Positions 1-6,370 of a stretch of DNA of 10,096 bases are shown piece by piece. Within the stretch, counting starts at the first letter, position 1, and the number at the start of each line of letters is the position of its first letter. This DNA is from Candidatus Methylomirabilota bacterium (GTDB lineage Bacteria > Methylomirabilota > Methylomirabilia > Methylomirabilales > JACQHM01): assembly GCA_016199025.1 (NCBI GenBank), contig JACQHM010000007.1, forward strand, positions 1 through 10,096. Direction: 5' to 3'. The position numbers and the translations under genes were made by a program. The notes beneath the pieces were generated by a model. That model did no database searches and had not been told where the DNA came from. It saw nothing but the letters and a program-made list of their open reading frames with translations.

Positions 1-2
1 CT

Positions 3-23
3 CCCCTCCCCTGGTGGGAGGGG
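3..23. repeat. GC-rich inverted repeat (8-bp stem) at window edge
   Basis: CCCCTCCC at 3-10 is followed by the 5-base loop CTGGT and the exact complement GGGAGGGG at 16-23. No T-run follows on the plus strand, so it does not look like a complete rho-independent terminator for an upstream plus-strand gene. The rest of 1-85 is non-coding leader of the next gene, and I see no clear promoter in it. Confidence 0.5.
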
Positions 24-85
24 GCGAAGGGGAGTGGGTAAACGGTTACTCCGGCTGAAAACCGATTGGATGAAAGGGGGCTGGC

Positions 86-1081
86 ATGCCAGAGCTTCGG
101 CAGAACCTAGCGACGAAGGAGTGGGTGATCATCGCCAAAGAACGGGCGAAGCGGCCCAAGGATCCCTCCAGCCCCCCCAGGGAACGAAGAAAGGCCCTCC
201 CCTTCGACCCCTCTTGCCCCTTCTGTCCCGGAAATGAGTCGAAGACGCCGGAGGCGATCCTCACCCTCTCCGGTGAGAGAGGGTGGAAGATCCGGGTGGT
301 GCCCAACAAATTTGCCGCCCTTTGGCCATCCGGGGATCGTTTGCGGCATATGGACGGGGTGAAACGGTGGATGCCGGGGGTGGGTTTTCACGAGGTCATT
401 ATCGAAACCCCTCTTCATGATGCCTTCATAGCACTACGAGGTGACGAAGAGATACATGATCTGCTCCAGGTGTACCTCGAGCGGTATCGATCCATCTCCC
501 AGGACAAGCGGATCGAGCTGATCACCCTCTTCAAAAACCACGGAGAGCAGGCGGGCACCTCCCTTCCGCATCCCCACTCCCAGTTGGTTGCCACTCCCGT
601 TGTTCCGTCCCATATTCGTCACCGCCTCGAGGAGGCCATGAGACATTTCGACAACCATGGCGAATGTGTCTTCTGCGCCATGCTCCGGGAGGAGATCCGA
701 TACCAGGAGAGGATCATCCTGGAGGATGACTACTTTGTTGCCTTCGTCCCGTATGCGGCCTTTTCCCCCTTCCACACCTGGATCCTCCCCAAGCGCCATG
801 TCGCCTCCTTCGGCGACACTGCCCCTGATGAGATCGGCAGCCTCGCCAAAACCCTGAAGGCCGTCCTCGCCAAGCTCTATTATGGTCTTGACGATCCAGA
901 TTTTAACTACGTCATCCGCTCGGTCCCGAGCGACGGACGAGGGATCAGGAGCTTCCACTGGTACATCAGCATCGTCGTCCGAATGACCAAGGCCGCCGGA
1001 TTCGAGCTCGGATCGGGGATGTTCATTAACCCGGCCCTTCCCGAGGAGGACGCCGGGTTTCTCCGTGAGGTGAAGGTCTGA
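86..1081 (+). CDS. galT: Galactose-1-phosphate uridylyltransferase
   Basis: This enzyme of the HIT superfamily transfers UMP between UDP-glucose and galactose-1-phosphate in the cytoplasmic Leloir pathway. The 331-residue protein opens with the typical GalT sequence ELRQNLATKEWVIIAKERAK. CPFC at residues 44-47 fits the zinc-binding pair, and HPHSQ at 162-166 is the catalytic motif, with His164 as the expected uridylylated nucleophile. A second HIT-like half has CVFC at 194-197 and SPFHTWILPKRH at about 227-238. The C-terminal part reads GSGMFINPALPEEDAGFLREV, a form I associate with bacterial and archaeal GalT homologues rather than the E. coli enzyme. The ATG is preceded by AAAGGGGG five bases upstream. 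No other galactose gene is in the window; hpnD follows 94 bp downstream on the same strand. Some homologues of this subfamily may use other sugar-phosphates, so the substrate is inferred. Confidence 0.9.
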   Translation: MPELRQNLATKEWVIIAKERAKRPKDPSSPPRERRKALPFDPSCPFCPGNESKTPEAILTLSGERGWKIRVVPNKFAALWPSGDRLRHMDGVKRWMPGVGFHEVIIETPLHDAFIALRGDEEIHDLLQVYLERYRSISQDKRIELITLFKNHGEQAGTSLPHPHSQLVATPVVPSHIRHRLEEAMRHFDNHGECVFCAMLREEIRYQERIILEDDYFVAFVPYAAFSPFHTWILPKRHVASFGDTAPDEIGSLAKTLKAVLAKLYYGLDDPDFNYVIRSVPSDGRGIRSFHWYISIVVRMTKAAGFELGSGMFINPALPEEDAGFLREVKV

Positions 1082-1117
1082 CCCCCATGGCTTGTCTCTC
1101 AACGCTCACAACATCCA

Positions 1118-1151
1118 TTGATCCGTTAGGGCTTTGAAGGGCACGGATCAA
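1118..1151. repeat. 9-bp perfect inverted repeat upstream of hpnD
   Basis: TTGATCCGT at 1118-1126 is the exact complement of ACGGATCAA at 1143-1151, with a 16-base spacer. It lies 24 bp before the TTG start of hpnD and has no T-run behind it. It could be a regulator-binding site or an RNA hairpin in a galT-hpnD transcript. The sequence alone does not decide. Confidence 0.5.
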
Positions 1152-1162
1152 CCCTGATGGAG

Positions 1163-1168
1163 AGGGGA
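1163..1168 (+). promoter_or_regulatory. Ribosome-binding site of hpnD (supports TTG start)
   Basis: AGGGGA sits 7 bases before the TTG at 1176. The nearest upstream ATG (1156) is in another frame. The encoded N-terminus from the TTG (MDVGSYSKQLTKGSSSNFYYAF) matches where squalene/phytoene synthases normally begin. Confidence 0.6.
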
Positions 1169-1175
1169 ATTCCTG

Positions 1176-2027
1176 TTGGACGTTGGGAGTTACAGCAAAC
1201 AACTGACAAAGGGGAGCAGCTCCAACTTCTACTACGCCTTCCTCTTCCTGCCCAAGGAAAAGCGGGACGCCATCCACGCCGTCTATGCCTTCTGCCGTCA
1301 CCTAGACGACATCGTCGATGAAAACCCGCGTCGCGAGGAAGCAGAAGAGCAACTCAAGCGGTGGCGGGAGGAGCTGGACCGGTGCTTCCGTGGCGAGGCG
1401 GCACACCCCATTACGGTCAAGCTTGAAGATGTCTTGAGATGTTTCACGATCCCAAAGGGGTATTTCGAGCTGGTGGTCGACGGGGTGGAGATGGACCTCA
1501 GGAAGGTCCGGTATGAGACCTTCGAGGAGCTCTATGAATACTGCTACCGGGTCGCCTCGGCTGTCGGGCTCATCTGCATCGAGATCTTCGGCTACGAAAG
1601 CCCCACCGCCAAGGCGTACGCCGAGAACTTAGGCGTCGCGTTCCAACTGACAAACATCATGCGGGACCTGGCTACCGACGCCATGCGAGGAAGGATCTAC
1701 CTCCCCCAGATCGAACTCCGGCAATTTGGCTACCGTGAGGAAGACCTTCTCAAGGGTCGCTACAACGCTCCCTTCGTGGAGCTGATGCGGTTTCAGGCCT
1801 CCCGCGCCAAGGAATACTTCCGAAAGGCAGAGGCTTCCCTGGCGAGAGAGGACCGCCCCTCAATGCTGGCCGCGGAGATCATGCGTGGGATCTACTACCA
1901 GCTCCTTCAGGAGATCGAGGGGACATCGTATAACGTGTTCGAACGAAAGATCACCCTGCCCAAATCCCGAAGGTTCCTGATCGCCCTCCACATTTGGCTG
2001 AGGAGCATGCTCCTCCCTGATCACTAA
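1176..2027 (+). CDS. hpnD: Squalene/phytoene synthase family, presqualene diphosphate synthase (HpnD-like)
   Basis: This is a trans-isoprenyl diphosphate synthase of the squalene/phytoene synthase family. In the HpnCDE route to squalene and hopanoids, HpnD condenses two farnesyl diphosphates to presqualene diphosphate. The 283-residue protein shows the N-terminal SNFYYAFLFLPKEKRDAIHAVYAFCR block, the first aspartate-rich motif DDIVD at 44-48, and the second, NIMRDLATD, at 160-168 followed by RGRIYLPQ. The two aspartate motifs bind magnesium and substrate diphosphate. The tail with IMRGIYYQLLQEIE and a basic segment is closer to HpnD than to HpnC. Translation starts at TTG. Neither hpnC nor hpnE is in the window, so assignment to HpnD rather than a phytoene synthase rests on sequence style alone. 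Its end faces dnaB, 39 bp away. Confidence 0.8.
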   Translation: MDVGSYSKQLTKGSSSNFYYAFLFLPKEKRDAIHAVYAFCRHLDDIVDENPRREEAEEQLKRWREELDRCFRGEAAHPITVKLEDVLRCFTIPKGYFELVVDGVEMDLRKVRYETFEELYEYCYRVASAVGLICIEIFGYESPTAKAYAENLGVAFQLTNIMRDLATDAMRGRIYLPQIELRQFGYREEDLLKGRYNAPFVELMRFQASRAKEYFRKAEASLAREDRPSMLAAEIMRGIYYQLLQEIEGTSYNVFERKITLPKSRRFLIALHIWLRSMLLPDH

Positions 2028-2045
2028 AAGAGGTTCCAGGAGGGT

Positions 2046-2065
2046 GAGGGCCTTTGGAGGCCTTC
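2046..2065. terminator. Stem-loop between convergent hpnD and dnaB, possible bidirectional terminator
   Basis: GAGGGCCT (2046-2053) pairs with AGGCCTTC (2058-2065), with one G-U pair, around the loop TTGG. It lies 18 bases after the hpnD stop and immediately after the dnaB stop codon on the other strand, where two opposing transcripts must end. There is no proper T-run on either side, so the terminator call rests on position and stem only. Confidence 0.4.
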
Positions 2066-2066
2066 C

Positions 2067-3458
2067 TCAGGCAGGCTCCCCATAGACCTCTTCCAGCGGC
2101 TCGAACCTCGTGTACTCCCTGAAAAAGGTCAGCTTCACAGTCCCGGTGGGACCGTTTCGCTGCTTGGCGATGATGATCTCCGTCGTCCGGTCATCGGCGG
2201 CAGATGGATCCTTGCGTTTGTAGATACTGGGCCGGTAGAGGAAGGCGACCAGGTCCGCGTCCTGCTCGATGGCCCCAGACTCCCGGAGATCGGCGAGCTG
2301 AGGCCGCCCTTCCTCCCGCTCCTCGGCCCGACGGGAGAGTTGTGAAAGGGCCACCACGGGGACGTTTAGCTCCTTGGCCATGGCCTTCAGCCCCCGACAG
2401 ATCTCGGCGATCTCCTGCTGGCGGTTCTCCGCCCTTCCCCTCCCCTGGAGGAGCTGCAGATAATCGATGATCACCAGTTGGAGATTCTGTTCGGCCTTGA
2501 GCCTTCTCGCCTTGGCCCGCATCTCGAGGACCGTGTTCCCCGGGGTATCGTCGATGAAGATGGGGGCCTCCGAGAGGCGACTGGCGGCATCGATCAGGGG
2601 CCGCCAATCCTTCTCACCGCTCAAATATCCTGTCCTGACCTTGTTAGAGTCCACCCGGGCCTCGGAACAGAGCATCCGGAGGGCGACCTGCTCCATGGAC
2701 ATCTCCAGGCTGAAGATGGCGACGGGGAGCCGCTCCACGATGGCCGCGTGCTGCGCGACCCCCAAGCTGAAACTCGTCTTCCCCATGGAGGGCCGGCCGG
2801 CGATGACGACGAAGTCCGAAGGCTGAAGCCCTGCCGTCATCTCATCGAACTTCCGGAAGCCTGTCGGAATGCCGGTGACAAGGCTTTTCCGGCCGTGGAG
2901 CCTCTCGATCAGCTCGAAGGTCCCCTTCAGGACATGCTTCAGGGGGGTGAAGGCGCGGGAGATCCGATCCTGGGAGATCTCGAAAACCCTTCGCTCCGCC
3001 AGATCGAGGAGTTCATCCACGTCCTCCCGCTCGGCGTACCCCGCTCCCACCAAGTCGGTGGCCACCCGGATCAGATCCCTGAGGACGGCCTTGTCCCGAA
3101 CGATCCTGGCGTGATAGCTCACGTTCGCGGCCGTGGGGACCACATCCAGGAGCTGGGTCAGGAAGGATGCCCCCCCGACCTCCTCCAGCTCCTTCCGGCG
3201 GGTGAGTTCGTTGCTCAGCGTGACGAGATCGACCGGCTCGCCTCGGTCGAAGAGGCCGATGGAGGCGGCATAGATCTTCCGGTGGGCCTCCCGGTAGAAA
3301 TGCTCCGGCTTGAGGATCTCCAGGGCCTTGAGCAGGGCCTCCCGGTCCTGAAGAATCGCCCCGAGAACTGCGACCTCTGCTTCAAGGGCCTGCGGGGGGA
3401 TCCGCTCCTGAGCCTGATCGAGGGTCCCTGTTCGTCGATCCCGAAGCTGCCCGGCCAT
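2067..3458 (-). CDS. dnaB: Replicative DNA helicase DnaB
   Basis: This is the hexameric 5'-3' helicase that unwinds DNA at the replication fork and recruits primase. The 463 residues match the family length. The N-terminal primase-interacting domain (about residues 20-120, PPQALEAEVAVLGAIL onward) is followed by a linker and the RecA-like C-terminal domain. That domain has Walker A GRPSMGKT at 221-228, the SLEMS motif at 250-254, Walker B VIIDYLQLL at 329-337, ALSQLSR at 370-376, DLRESGAIEQDAD at 390-402, and KQRNGPTG near 432-439, the arginine-finger region. No intein or insertion interrupts it. The ATG has AAGGAG 7 bases upstream, and that site directly follows the rplI stop codon, suggesting coupled translation. 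It is the last gene of the minus-strand run. Confidence 0.97.
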   Translation of the reverse strand: MAGQLRDRRTGTLDQAQERIPPQALEAEVAVLGAILQDREALLKALEILKPEHFYREAHRKIYAASIGLFDRGEPVDLVTLSNELTRRKELEEVGGASFLTQLLDVVPTAANVSYHARIVRDKAVLRDLIRVATDLVGAGYAEREDVDELLDLAERRVFEISQDRISRAFTPLKHVLKGTFELIERLHGRKSLVTGIPTGFRKFDEMTAGLQPSDFVVIAGRPSMGKTSFSLGVAQHAAIVERLPVAIFSLEMSMEQVALRMLCSEARVDSNKVRTGYLSGEKDWRPLIDAASRLSEAPIFIDDTPGNTVLEMRAKARRLKAEQNLQLVIIDYLQLLQGRGRAENRQQEIAEICRGLKAMAKELNVPVVALSQLSRRAEEREEGRPQLADLRESGAIEQDADLVAFLYRPSIYKRKDPSAADDRTTEIIIAKQRNGPTGTVKLTFFREYTRFEPLEEVYGEPA

Positions 3459-3469
3459 CCCAGTGCTCC

Positions 3470-3913
3470 TTAGGCTGGCTGAACAGCCAGCGTCAGTTCC
3501 ATCGTCATCTCGGGGTGAACCCTGATGGGGACCCTGTACTCGCCAACGGCCTTGATGGGCTCCTCCAGGAGGATCTTCTTCCGATCCACCATGACGCCCT
3601 GCTTTTCGAGGGCCTGGGCGATGTCCGACTTGGTGACGGAGCCGAAGAGCTTCCCTTGTTCCCCCGCCCGCCGGTGCAAGACGATGGTCAGAGAGGCGAT
3701 CCGTTGGGACAGGACCTCCGCCTCCTTTTTCACCCGTTCCTGCCTGAGCTTCCCTTGGGAGACCAGCTCCTCGAGGGCCTTCAGGTTCGCACGGGATGCC
3801 TCGACGGCCACCTTCCTCGGGATCAGGAAGTTACGGGCGTAGCCATTGGCAACCTCCGCGATCGTCCCGGCCTTTCCGAGTTTCGCCACCTCTTCCAGTA
3901 AGATCACCTTCAT
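3470..3913 (-). CDS. rplI: 50S ribosomal protein bL9
   Basis: This large-subunit protein binds 23S rRNA near the L1 stalk and helps keep the reading frame. The 147 residues start MKVILLEEVAKLGKAGTIAEVANGYARNFLIPRKVAV, the conserved rRNA-binding N-domain. A long charged connecting helix (about residues 40-75) leads to the C-terminal domain ending in MELTLAVQPA. The frame stays open 17 codons further upstream to 3964. The ATG at 3913 is chosen because GGAGG lies 5 bases before it and because bL9 proteins begin MKVILL. The extra upstream codons run through the heptamer repeat block. It stands between rpsR and dnaB, its usual place. Confidence 0.96.
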   Translation of the reverse strand: MKVILLEEVAKLGKAGTIAEVANGYARNFLIPRKVAVEASRANLKALEELVSQGKLRQERVKKEAEVLSQRIASLTIVLHRRAGEQGKLFGSVTKSDIAQALEKQGVMVDRKKILLEEPIKAVGEYRVPIRVHPEMTMELTLAVQPA

Positions 3914-3939
3914 GTTGCCCTCCGATGTTCGGTGTTGGA

Positions 3940-3967
3940 TGCTCGATGCTCGAACATCGAACATCGA
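3940..3967 (-). repeat. Four tandem 7-bp repeats between rpsR and rplI, able to form a hairpin
   Basis: On the minus strand the spacer reads TCGATGT, TCGATGT, TCGAGCA, TCGAGCA in direct succession, exactly 28 bp. Because TCGA is self-complementary, the block and its edges also fold: GCTCGATG (3941-3948) pairs with CATCGAGC (3962-3969), with a further TCGA/TCGA pairing inside. It lies 17 bp upstream of the rplI ribosome-binding site in the transcript. Confidence 0.85.
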
Positions 3968-3979
3968 GCCTTAGCTCCA

Positions 3980-4216
3980 CTAGGCCATCTCGGCAGCGAA
4001 GGGGAGGAGGGCAAGGTTCCTGGCCCGTTTGATGGCGATGGTCAGTTGCCGCTGATGGTAGGCACAGTTGCCTGAGATCCGGCGGGGAACGATCTTCCCC
4101 CGGTCAGTGATGTAGTTCCTCATCCGCTTGACATCCTTGTAATCAATCACCTCAATCTTGTCCATACAGAACCTGCAGATCTTCTGACGGCGCAGGCTCC
4201 TTCGTCGCTTGAGCAT
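3980..4216 (-). CDS. rpsR: 30S ribosomal protein bS18
   Basis: This small-subunit platform protein pairs with bS6 on 16S rRNA. The 78-residue protein reads MLKRRRSLRRQKICRFCMDK, then the conserved core IDYKDVKRMRNYITDRGKIVPRRISGNCAYHQRQLTIAIKRAR in pieces typical of the family. CRFC plus the later C and H of GNCAYH form a C+ type set of metal ligands, so this is probably the zinc-binding version of bS18. The ATG at 4216 has GGAGG 5 bases upstream. An upstream in-frame start at 4243 would add 9 residues (MDRDWREDA) that do not fit the family. Its partner rpsF lies upstream across ssb. Confidence 0.96.
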   Translation of the reverse strand: MLKRRRSLRRQKICRFCMDKIEVIDYKDVKRMRNYITDRGKIVPRRISGNCAYHQRQLTIAIKRARNLALLPFAAEMA

Positions 4217-4235
4217 AGCATCCTCCCTCCAATCG

Positions 4236-4310
4236 CGGTCCACGGTTCATGGAAACGCGTCACGGCCGGTCATGCAGGGTGCCCCGGGAACCGTGGACCG
4301 TTGATCGTGC
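4236..4310. repeat. 13-bp perfect inverted repeat with heptamer periodicity between ssb and rpsR
   Basis: CGGTCCACGGTTC at 4236-4248 is the exact complement of GAACCGTGGACCG at 4288-4300, separated by 39 bp. The right arm continues as three 7-base words, ACCGTGG, ACCGTTG and ATCGTGC (4290-4310). The left arm reads GGTCCAC, GGTTCAT (4237-4250). The 105-bp ssb-rpsR spacer holds no gene that I can see. Confidence 0.75.
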
Positions 4311-4321
4311 AGCGAAAGGGC

Positions 4322-4726
4322 TCAGAAAGGTGGCTCGTCGGCTTCCAGGCTGCGATGCTCCTCGTCCGATTCAGATGGTTCCGGAGCAGGGCCTTTCCGG
4401 CCCCCGATGAATTGGACACGTTCTGCGACCACCTCGTGCTTGCTCCGCCGTTGGCCCTCGGGGGTCTCCCAGGACCGTTGCTGGAGGTGCCCCTCCACCA
4501 GGGTTGTCCTGCCCTTGGCCAGATACTCAGCGCAGTTCTCAGCCTGCTTTCCCCAAACGACGATGGTGATGTAGCAGACCTCGTCGCGCTTCTCGCCGGC
4601 CTGGGTCGTGTAGGTGCGATTCACAGCGAGGTCAAAGTTGCAGACGGGAGAGCCGTTCGGGGTGTAACGGAGCTCGGGATCCTTGGTCAGATTGCCCAGC
4701 AAGATCACCTTGTTGAAGCTGGCCAT
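4322..4726 (-). CDS. ssb: Single-stranded DNA-binding protein
   Basis: SSB coats single-stranded DNA in replication, repair and recombination, and recruits partners through its acidic C-terminal tip. The 134-residue protein begins MASFNKVILLGNLTKDPELRY, followed by an OB-fold to about residue 110 with FDLAVNRTY, TIVVWGKQAENCAEYLAKG and VEGHLQQRSW. The linker is short and acidic (EPSESDEEH). The tip is DEPPF, a variant of the classic DDIPF with the terminal Pro-Phe kept. The ATG lies one base after the rpsF stop codon, with AGGAGG 9 bases upstream inside rpsF, so translation is probably coupled. Placement between rpsF and rpsR is conserved in many bacteria. Confidence 0.96.
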   Translation of the reverse strand: MASFNKVILLGNLTKDPELRYTPNGSPVCNFDLAVNRTYTTQAGEKRDEVCYITIVVWGKQAENCAEYLAKGRTTLVEGHLQQRSWETPEGQRRSKHEVVAERVQFIGGRKGPAPEPSESDEEHRSLEADEPPF

Positions 4727-4727
4727 C

Positions 4728-5081
4728 TTACGACGCCTCCTCTGCTGAAACCGCCACTTCCTCAGCAGGGTTCGCCTCCAAAGGGGGCTTCTTCGGCTCC
4801 GTGACCCTCACCACGAGGTGCCTCAAGACCGCCTCATTGAGCTTGATATGCCTCTCCTGCTCGTTGATGAGCTTGGCATCGCCCGTGAAGCGGATCAGGG
4901 CATAATACCCCTCCTTCCGCCTCTTGATCTCGTAAGCCAGACGTTTCTTGCCCCACCGTTGGACCTCCAGGACCTCGCCCCCCTCACGGGCGATGACGTC
5001 CTGGGCAGCCTTGAGCTCGGTCTCTACTGCCTCCTCGGCAAGAGCGGGGTCCAGGATGAACACGAACTCGTATAACCTCAA
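4728..5081 (-). CDS. rpsF: 30S ribosomal protein bS6
   Basis: This small-subunit protein forms a heterodimer with bS18 on the 16S rRNA platform. The 117-residue protein opens MRLYEFVFILDPALAEEAVE and includes VQRWGKKRLAYEIKRRKEGYYALIRF, the conserved bS6 core. The C-terminal 20 residues (about 98-117) are Ala/Glu-rich and variable, as usual in the family. The start codon is TTG: the only ATG-like alternatives are out of frame, and GGGGAGGTG sits 6 to 7 bases before the TTG. The gene follows pth by 34 bp. Confidence 0.95.
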   Translation of the reverse strand: MRLYEFVFILDPALAEEAVETELKAAQDVIAREGGEVLEVQRWGKKRLAYEIKRRKEGYYALIRFTGDAKLINEQERHIKLNEAVLRHLVVRVTEPKKPPLEANPAEEVAVSAEEAS

Positions 5082-5088
5082 TGCCTCA

Positions 5089-5093
5089 CCTCC
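5089..5093 (-). promoter_or_regulatory. Ribosome-binding site of rpsF (supports TTG start)
   Basis: GGAGG on the minus strand, within GGGGAGGTG, lies 7 bases before the TTG at 5081. A nearby GTG on the same strand is in another frame and hits a stop within three codons, so the TTG is the credible start. Confidence 0.65.
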
Positions 5094-5103
5094 CCTCTCT
5101 GTA

Positions 5104-5124
5104 AGCGTTCAGCGTTCAGCCTTC
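5104..5124. repeat. Three tandem 7-bp repeats at the 3' end of pth
   Basis: The plus strand reads AGCGTTC, AGCGTTC, AGCCTTC; the third copy has one change. The block spans the stop codon of pth and the pth-rpsF spacer, so its last copies encode the final residues and TGA of pth. The unit length equals that of the block between rpsR and rplI but the sequence is unrelated. Confidence 0.8.
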
Positions 5125-5700
5125 GGGACGACGGTTGAAACGGTTCTGGGCCACCTCGAGTCCCTGTCCCATGATGACCTCTACAGCATCCGCGCCCCGC
5201 TCGACGACATCCATTGCTGTTTCCTTCTCATCCTCCTCGAAGGGGGCGAGGACGTAGTCGGTGGGATCGACGCCTCCCCCAGGATGGCCGATGCCGAGCT
5301 TCACACGGACGAAGTCTGAGGTCTGAAGCTCCTCCTGGATGGAACGGACCCCTTTGTGGCCGCCATGGCCCCCGCCCGCCACGACCTTGAGCCTCCCGGA
5401 GGGGAGATCCAGGTCATCGTGGACGACGATCAAGCGGGAGGCGGGAAGCTGTAAAGTCTGGAGCCAGGCCCGAACAGGACCTCCACTCCTGTTCATGAAG
5501 GCGAGGGGCTCTACGAGGACAACCTCCTCCCCTTGGAGCTTAGTGGCGAAGTAAAGGGCGTTGTACCGCTTCCCCCGCTTCTCGGGCTGGAGGCGCTGGA
5601 CCAGTTCAGCCATCACCATGAACCCCAGGTTGTGTCGAGTGCCTTCGTAGACCGGGCCTGGATTCCCCAATCCCACGATCAGCCACAACCTATCCCTCAC
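5116..5700 (-). CDS. pth: Peptidyl-tRNA hydrolase
   Basis: Pth cleaves the ester bond of peptidyl-tRNA released from stalled ribosomes and so recycles tRNA. The 194 residues match the bacterial Pth1 length. LIVGLGNPGPVYEGTRHN contains Asn13 and the catalytic His23. FMNRSG (68-73) includes Asn70, and VHDDLDLP carries the aspartate (Asp95) aligned with E. coli Asp93. The glycine-rich GGGHGGHKGVRSI has Lys116 where E. coli has Asn114 (GGHNG), which I note as a substitution. LGIGHPGG at about 135-142 is also typical. Translation begins at GTG overlapping the rplY stop as GTGA, pointing to coupled translation. The 3' end lies in a heptamer repeat. Confidence 0.96.
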   Translation of the reverse strand: MRDRLWLIVGLGNPGPVYEGTRHNLGFMVMAELVQRLQPEKRGKRYNALYFATKLQGEEVVLVEPLAFMNRSGGPVRAWLQTLQLPASRLIVVHDDLDLPSGRLKVVAGGGHGGHKGVRSIQEELQTSDFVRVKLGIGHPGGGVDPTDYVLAPFEEDEKETAMDVVERGADAVEVIMGQGLEVAQNRFNRRPEG

Positions 5701-6335
5701 TCCGCGGCCTTGGTAGGCGCCTTCTCAGCCTCGGGAGCGACCTCGGTGGTAACCTCCGGCACGGCCGCCTCGACCACCTCCACGTGAGGAGCCACCACGG
5801 AGGCCACCGTCAGGTTCAGATCCTCCAGCACCCGGACCCCCTCGGGGACCTTCAGATCGCGCACGTGGAGGGAATCGCCCAAATCGAGACCGCTCACGTC
5901 CACCTCGATCCGGTCGGGGATGGCCAGGGGCAGGCACTCCACCTCCATCTCCCGGAGGCTCTGGTCCACGATCCCGCCCTTGAGTTTACCTGCCGCCTCG
6001 CCGACCAGGACCAAGGGGACGGCAACGGTGATCTTCCGCTCCATGGAGATCTCCTGGAAATCCGCGTGGAGCAGGACGGCCCGAACCGGGTGCCGTTGCA
6101 GCTCCTTGAGGATCACCGTCCGGGTGCCACCATCCCCTTCCAGGGAAAGCCTGATGAGGACGTTCTCCCCCCCTTCGAGAACCTTCAAGAGCTCCTGGGG
6201 ATTGACCACGATAGGAAGCCCTCCCCCTTCCCCCCCGTAGACGACGGCGGGGAGGAGATGTTTCTGCCGGAGCTTCTTGGAGGCCTCCTTCCCCCTCCCC
6301 TGCCGAACCTCCGCCTTCAGATCGACGAACTGCAT
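5697..6335 (-). CDS. rplY: 50S ribosomal protein bL25, long TL5/Ctc type
   Basis: This protein binds 5S rRNA in the large subunit; the long form has an N-terminal L25 domain and a C-terminal TL5/Ctc beta domain. From the ATG at 6335 the protein has 212 residues: the L25 domain (about 1-95, with KEASKKLRQKHLLPAVVYG and ILKELQRHPVRAVLLHADF) and the TL5 domain (about 96-185, with VPLVLVGEAAGKLKGGIVDQSLREMEVECLPLAIPDRIEVDVSGL). It ends in an Ala/Glu/Val-rich tail. A GTG one codon earlier (6338) is in frame, but GGGAGG is only 2 bases from it and 5 from the ATG, so the ATG is preferred. The prs-rplY-pth order is the common one. Confidence 0.95.
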   Translation of the reverse strand: MQFVDLKAEVRQGRGKEASKKLRQKHLLPAVVYGGEGGGLPIVVNPQELLKVLEGGENVLIRLSLEGDGGTRTVILKELQRHPVRAVLLHADFQEISMERKITVAVPLVLVGEAAGKLKGGIVDQSLREMEVECLPLAIPDRIEVDVSGLDLGDSLHVRDLKVPEGVRVLEDLNLTVASVVAPHVEVVEAAVPEVTTEVAPEAEKAPTKAAE

Positions 6336-6346
6336 CACAACCTCCC

Positions 6347-6360
6347 TAGACGTTAGACAG
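6347..6360. repeat. Two imperfect 7-bp repeats in the prs-rplY spacer
   Basis: TAGACGT and TAGACAG follow one another directly on the plus strand (5 of 7 bases equal). On its own this is weak; it is listed because the unit length matches the stronger blocks in other spacers of the same gene run. Confidence 0.4.
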
Positions 6361-6370
6361 CAGTCTTTTT

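Noticed and set aside
434..1102. 222-codon open frame on the minus strand opposite galT
   Set aside because: It is a shadow of a well-supported gene in GC-rich DNA; no domain character and no ribosome-binding site.
2478..3473. 331-codon plus-strand frame opposite dnaB
   Set aside because: Entirely antisense to an intact dnaB with all motifs; its translation looks like low-complexity shadow sequence.
3914..3964. 17-residue N-terminal extension of rplI
   Set aside because: It is translated heptamer repeat and spacer, lacks a ribosome-binding site, and does not match the bL9 start.
3940..5124. Repeat blocks as a CRISPR-like array
   Set aside because: Units are 7 bp, directly adjacent without spacers, differ between sites, and no cas gene is present.
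5082..5160. bS6:bS18-binding leader RNA upstream of rpsF
   Set aside because: The 34-bp spacer and the pth end contain CCG words, but I could not build the required bulged stem convincingly by eye.
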